A stretch of DNA of 64,000 nt. Source: Bacteroidota bacterium. Lineage in GTDB: Bacteria > Bacteroidota > Bacteroidia > Bacteroidales > F082. The notes under the pieces were generated by a model, which saw nothing but the letters and a program-made list of their open reading frames with translations, was not told the origin of the DNA and ran no database searches. This document shows positions 61,546 through 64,000 of the stretch, in pieces (positions within the stretch are counted from its first letter, which is position 1; the number at the start of each line of letters is the position of its first letter). Location: contig JAERTD010000035.1 in the NCBI GenBank assembly GCA_016845175.1, positions 62,001-126,000 of the forward strand, written 5' to 3'. Made by a program: the position numbers and the translations under genes.

Positions 61546-62523
61546 GTGATCCGAATAGAAAATATTGAACTGGGAGAATTTCCCATACTGCTGGCACCCA
61601 TGGAGGATGTCACTGATCCACCATTCAGATATGTATGCAAAATGTTTGGCGCTGATATGATGTATACCGAATTCATTTCCTCCGAGGGATTGATTCGCGA
61701 CGCAGCAAAAAGTGTAAAGAAGCTCGATTTTTCTGAGTTTGAAAGACCCATCGGTATTCAGATTTTCGGTCATGATATCGATTCTATGGTCAAGGCAGCA
61801 CAATATGCCGAAAGGGCCAATCCTGATTTGATAGATATCAATTACGGTTGCCCTGTTAGGAAAGTGGTGGCCAAAGGCGCCGGCTCAGGCATCCTAAATG
61901 ATATTCCAAAGATGGTGAAGATGACCGAAGCCGTGGTAAAAGCGGTTAAGTTGCCAGTGACCATCAAAACCCGTCTGGGATACGATGATGAGCATAAAGA
62001 AATTGTCGACATTGCCGAACGCATACAAGACACTGGTATAAAAGCCATCACCATTCATGGCCGCACACGTACCCAGCGTCCCCGCATTCCAGCCGACTGG
62101 ACCCTGATTGGAGAAGTGAAAAATAACCCGCGCATGCATATCCCTGTCTTTGGCAATGGCGATGTAATGGATCCCGTATCAGCAAAAAAGTTCAAGGACA
62201 ATTATGGCGTTGATGGTTTAATGGTTGCCCGTGGGGTGTATGGCAACCCTTGGATTTTCAGGGAAATCAAGCATTATCTGGAAACAGCTGAGCTATTACC
62301 ACCACCCGATCTGGAAGAACGTATACACATCAGCAGCATCCAGCTTCAAAAATCTGTCCTCTGGAAAGGAGAACGCCGCGGCGTATTGGAAATGCGTAAA
62401 CACTGGGGCGACTATTTTAGGGGTTACCCCCACTTCAAACCTTTCCGCATCCGCATCATGCAAACCGAAAGCCAGGACGAACTCAAATCCATTTTTGAGG
62501 AGATTAAGGCCTATTACGGCTAA
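61546..62523 (+). CDS. dusB: tRNA-dihydrouridine synthase B
   Basis: DusB reduces specific uridines of tRNA to dihydrouridine using FMN and NADPH. The 325-residue product begins with ELGEFPILLAPMEDVTDPPF (FMN site), then DINYGCPVRKVVAKGAGSG with the catalytic Cys102, IKTRLGYDDE, ITIHGRTRTQ and VFGNGDVMDP, and ends with the small helical tRNA-binding domain. The frame is open from a TTG at 61498, but that codon overlaps the promoter; GTG 61546 is the better start and gives normal length. Confidence 0.94.
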   Translation: MIRIENIELGEFPILLAPMEDVTDPPFRYVCKMFGADMMYTEFISSEGLIRDAAKSVKKLDFSEFERPIGIQIFGHDIDSMVKAAQYAERANPDLIDINYGCPVRKVVAKGAGSGILNDIPKMVKMTEAVVKAVKLPVTIKTRLGYDDEHKEIVDIAERIQDTGIKAITIHGRTRTQRPRIPADWTLIGEVKNNPRMHIPVFGNGDVMDPVSAKKFKDNYGVDGLMVARGVYGNPWIFREIKHYLETAELLPPPDLEERIHISSIQLQKSVLWKGERRGVLEMRKHWGDYFRGYPHFKPFRIRIMQTESQDELKSIFEEIKAYYG

Positions 62524-63002
62524 TTATTCATCGGATGACTTCATGCATTCATCGGAACCCCTGGTTTTAGATTGCATCTAAAACCCTATATCAGAATTCA
62601 TTGAATTCCACACTGGATTGTGAAATTCTCTCACGTCATTGCGAGGAACAAAGTGACGAAGCAATCTTTATCCTCATTCGTCATTGCGAGGAAAAAAATC
62701 CATAATAATCCCGTAATACATCATCATTGCGAGGAACAAAGTGACGAAGCAATCTAAATCTTCAATAATAGTACACAGCAAAGATTGCTTCGCTGCACTC
62801 GCAATGACGGTGTTTTTTCTCTTTGTTGTCATTGCGAGGAAAAAAAATCCATAATAATCCCGTAATACATCGTCATTGCGAGGAACAAAGTGACGAAGCA
62901 ATCTAAATGTTTCTTCAAGTATGCAGTAAAGATTGCTTCGCTGCGCTCGCAATGACGGTTTACTGTTTGTTGTAACCTCAAGACTGAAAGGGTGATACTA
63001 CC
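62524..63002. repeat. Left block of palindromic repeat field
   Basis: Copies of a repeat made of a left arm (begins CGTCATTGCGAGG, ends GACGAAGCAATCT, 34 bases) and a right arm (AGATTGCTTCG to CGCAATGACG, 28 bases) that are near reverse complements. Left arms lie at 62634-62667, 62723-62755 and 62871-62904. Right arms lie at 62782-62809 and 62930-62957. Two truncated left ends lie at 62679-62691 and 62828-62839. The block 62680-62758 is repeated almost exactly at 62828-62907. No gene is seen; reading frames through the repeat are artefacts of its sequence. Confidence 0.9.
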
Positions 63003-63305
63003 TCACTCACCATCAGGTATTGTCTCATAGAGATCTTTCCACTCCGGATTAATGCTATTGATTAAGTTCAATTTCTTAATACGAGAACCACCCTTTATCG
63101 CTTTCTCTCTATCAATCGCCTCCTCAATTAGTTGAAAACCCTCATAAAAAACCAACTTGAATAGCTTGTATCGGCAGGTAAAGGACTTCGGGTCAACTGC
63201 TTCCTTATGCTGAGTAACTCTGTCATACAAACTACTTGTCACTCCAGTGTAAAGAACAGTATTCTTCCTATTGGTCATGATATAAACATAGCCACCACGA
63301 ATCAT
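63003..63305 (-). CDS. Small GIY-YIG nuclease-domain protein
   Basis: A 100-residue protein that is one GIY-YIG domain (UPF0213/YhbQ-like). GYVYIMTNRKNTVLYTGVTS holds the two Tyr-containing strands (the GIY and YIG equivalents read YVYI and YTGVT). DRVTQHK contains the likely catalytic Arg, and AIDREKAIKGGSRIKKLNLI the metal-binding Glu and a basic stretch. The C-terminus ends SINPEWKDLY as in this family. It sits inside a field of palindromic repeats, which begin 45 bases upstream of its start and end 46 bases downstream of its stop. Members are widespread, and their DNA substrate is not known. Confidence 0.88.
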   Translation of the reverse strand: MIRGGYVYIMTNRKNTVLYTGVTSSLYDRVTQHKEAVDPKSFTCRYKLFKLVFYEGFQLIEEAIDREKAIKGGSRIKKLNLINSINPEWKDLYETIPDGE

Positions 63306-63340
63306 AAATATGGTTATTCTTTTCTTGTTTTGTTTTCAAT

Positions 63341-63975
63341 CGTCATTGCGAGGACCGAAGAGACGAAGCAATCTTTACCCTCATACGTCATTGCGAGGGA
63401 GGTACGACCGAAGCAATCTCTACTATCATGGACCCTAGTTCTCATAGATTGCTTCGCTGCGCTCGCAATGACGGTGTATTTTCTCTTTGTCGTCATTGCA
63501 AGGATCGAAGGGACGAAGCAATCTTTACCCTCATACGTCATTGCGAGGGAGGTACGACCGAAGCAATCTCTACTATCATGGACCCTAGTACCCAGAGATT
63601 GCCTGCCTGCAGCAGGCAGGCTTCGCTACGCTCGCAATGACGGTGTATTTTCTCTTTGTCGTCATTGCGAGGAACAAAGTGACGAAGCAATCTTAATTAC
63701 TCCTATTGTGACAAACATGAGATTGCTTCGCTGCGCTCGCAATGACGGTGTATTTTCTCTTTGTCGTTATTGCGAGGAACAAAGGGACGAAGCAATCTTA
63801 ATTACTCCTATTGTGACAAACATGAGATTGCTTCGCTGCGCTCGCAATGACGGTGTATTTTCTCTTTGTCGTCATTGCGAGGAACAAAGTGACGAAGCAA
63901 TCTAAACGTTTCTTCAAGTACACGTTAAAGATTGCCTGCCTGCAGCAGGCAGGCTTCGCTACGCTCACAATGACG
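63341..63975. repeat. Right block of palindromic repeat field, partly tandem
   Basis: Seven left arms (63341, 63386, 63491, 63536, 63660, 63765 and 63870, each 34 bases) and five right arms (63446-63473, 63596-63642, 63720-63747, 63825-63852 and 63929-63975). From 63660 the left-arm/right-arm unit recurs with an exact 105-base period, with spacer GTGTATTTTCTCTTTGT between units. The pairs at 63341/63386 and 63491/63536 repeat a left-left-right unit. Right arms at 63596 and 63929 carry an extra hairpin with 10-bp arms GCCTGCCTGC/GCAGGCAGGC. The rest of 63306-64000 is spacer; no gene is seen. Confidence 0.9.
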
Positions 63976-64000
63976 TCTATAAGTATTTGGAAGTATTAGA

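Noticed and set aside
62674-62952. Minus-strand open frame in the left repeat block
   Set aside because: Also made only of repeat arms (ASAAKQS-like peptides), with no domain or start-site support.
63207-63905. Long plus-strand open frame over the repeat field, with repeated LRCARND-like peptides
   Set aside because: It is a translation of the palindromic repeats and their spacers; it also overlaps the GIY-YIG gene on the other strand. Such frames are known artefacts of this repeat type.
63341-63975. Possible CRISPR array
   Set aside because: The repeats are paired inverted arms with repeated, not unique, spacers of varying length, and there is no cas gene.

Overview
The window is chromosomal DNA from a member of the Bacteroidota, probably the Bacteroidales/Marinilabiliales side of the phylum. 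The evidence is a gingipain-like C25 protease, an Omp28-type lipoprotein, NRRDF-type Tat leaders, ExbB with a cleavable leader followed by two ExbD genes, GH109, and many copies of the Bacteroidota -7 promoter box TAnnTTTG, often only a few bases from the start codon. Shine-Dalgarno sites are rare, and TTG or GTG starts recur. No genus can be named from this sequence alone. There is no prophage, insertion sequence, rRNA or CRISPR array. The only RNA gene is tRNA-Ser(GGA).

Layout. 1-5.9 kb (minus strand): a secreted C25 protease cut by the left edge, a LolC/E-type permease, a membrane-linked methyltransferase and rbfA. 6-13.7 kb (plus): an M20 amidohydrolase, mtnA, tag, an unknown membrane protein, a large secreted Asp-box/VPS10-like protein and a flavin-binding protein. 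13.8-20 kb: a signalling cluster made of a lone receiver, a 1381-residue hybrid kinase with three receivers, and a REC-kinase-REC protein. 20-29.8 kb: a DEAD-box helicase, an M24 peptidase, a CAP-domain protein, an ECF sigma/membrane protein/Spy-like trio ending at a two-way terminator, then a minus-strand TlpA, DUF6029-like and Omp28 set, and manA. 29.8-36.5 kb: GT9 glycosyltransferase, GH109 enzyme, an MBL-fold hydrolase and a TolB-like/beta-barrel protein. 36.7-48.7 kb: B12-dependent ribonucleotide reductase, a small 25-residue-repeat protein, fbaA, a third hybrid kinase, a three-gene acyl-CoA (propionyl-CoA) carboxylase operon and thiL. 48.8-53.6 kb: FIST sensor, PAS hybrid kinase, TauE/SafE exporter and a lipoprotein isoaspartyl peptidase. 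53.6-62.5 kb: an MFS/kinase-like/LOG operon, tatD, ansA, tRNA-Ser, an exbB-X-exbD-exbD operon, a CPBP protease and dusB. 62.6-64 kb: a dense field of palindromic repeats around a small GIY-YIG nuclease gene.

How it fits together. Most of the window is housekeeping and envelope biology of a Gram-negative heterotroph: TonB-system energisation (ExbB/D), surface proteolysis, envelope redox (TlpA/Omp28), and central carbon and propionate metabolism. NrdJ and the carboxylase point to a lifestyle tied to vitamin B12, although no methylmalonyl-CoA mutase is visible here. Four hybrid histidine kinases lie within about 38 kb, and none has a DNA-binding output domain or an adjacent transcription factor.

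Best candidates for something not well described: (i) the repeat field with its embedded GIY-YIG nuclease at the right end; (ii) the three-gene receiver/kinase cluster at 13.8-20 kb; (iii) the FIST-kinase-exporter unit; (iv) the 133-residue protein built from 25-residue repeats; and (v) the perfectly symmetric divergent promoter between manA and the GT9 gene.
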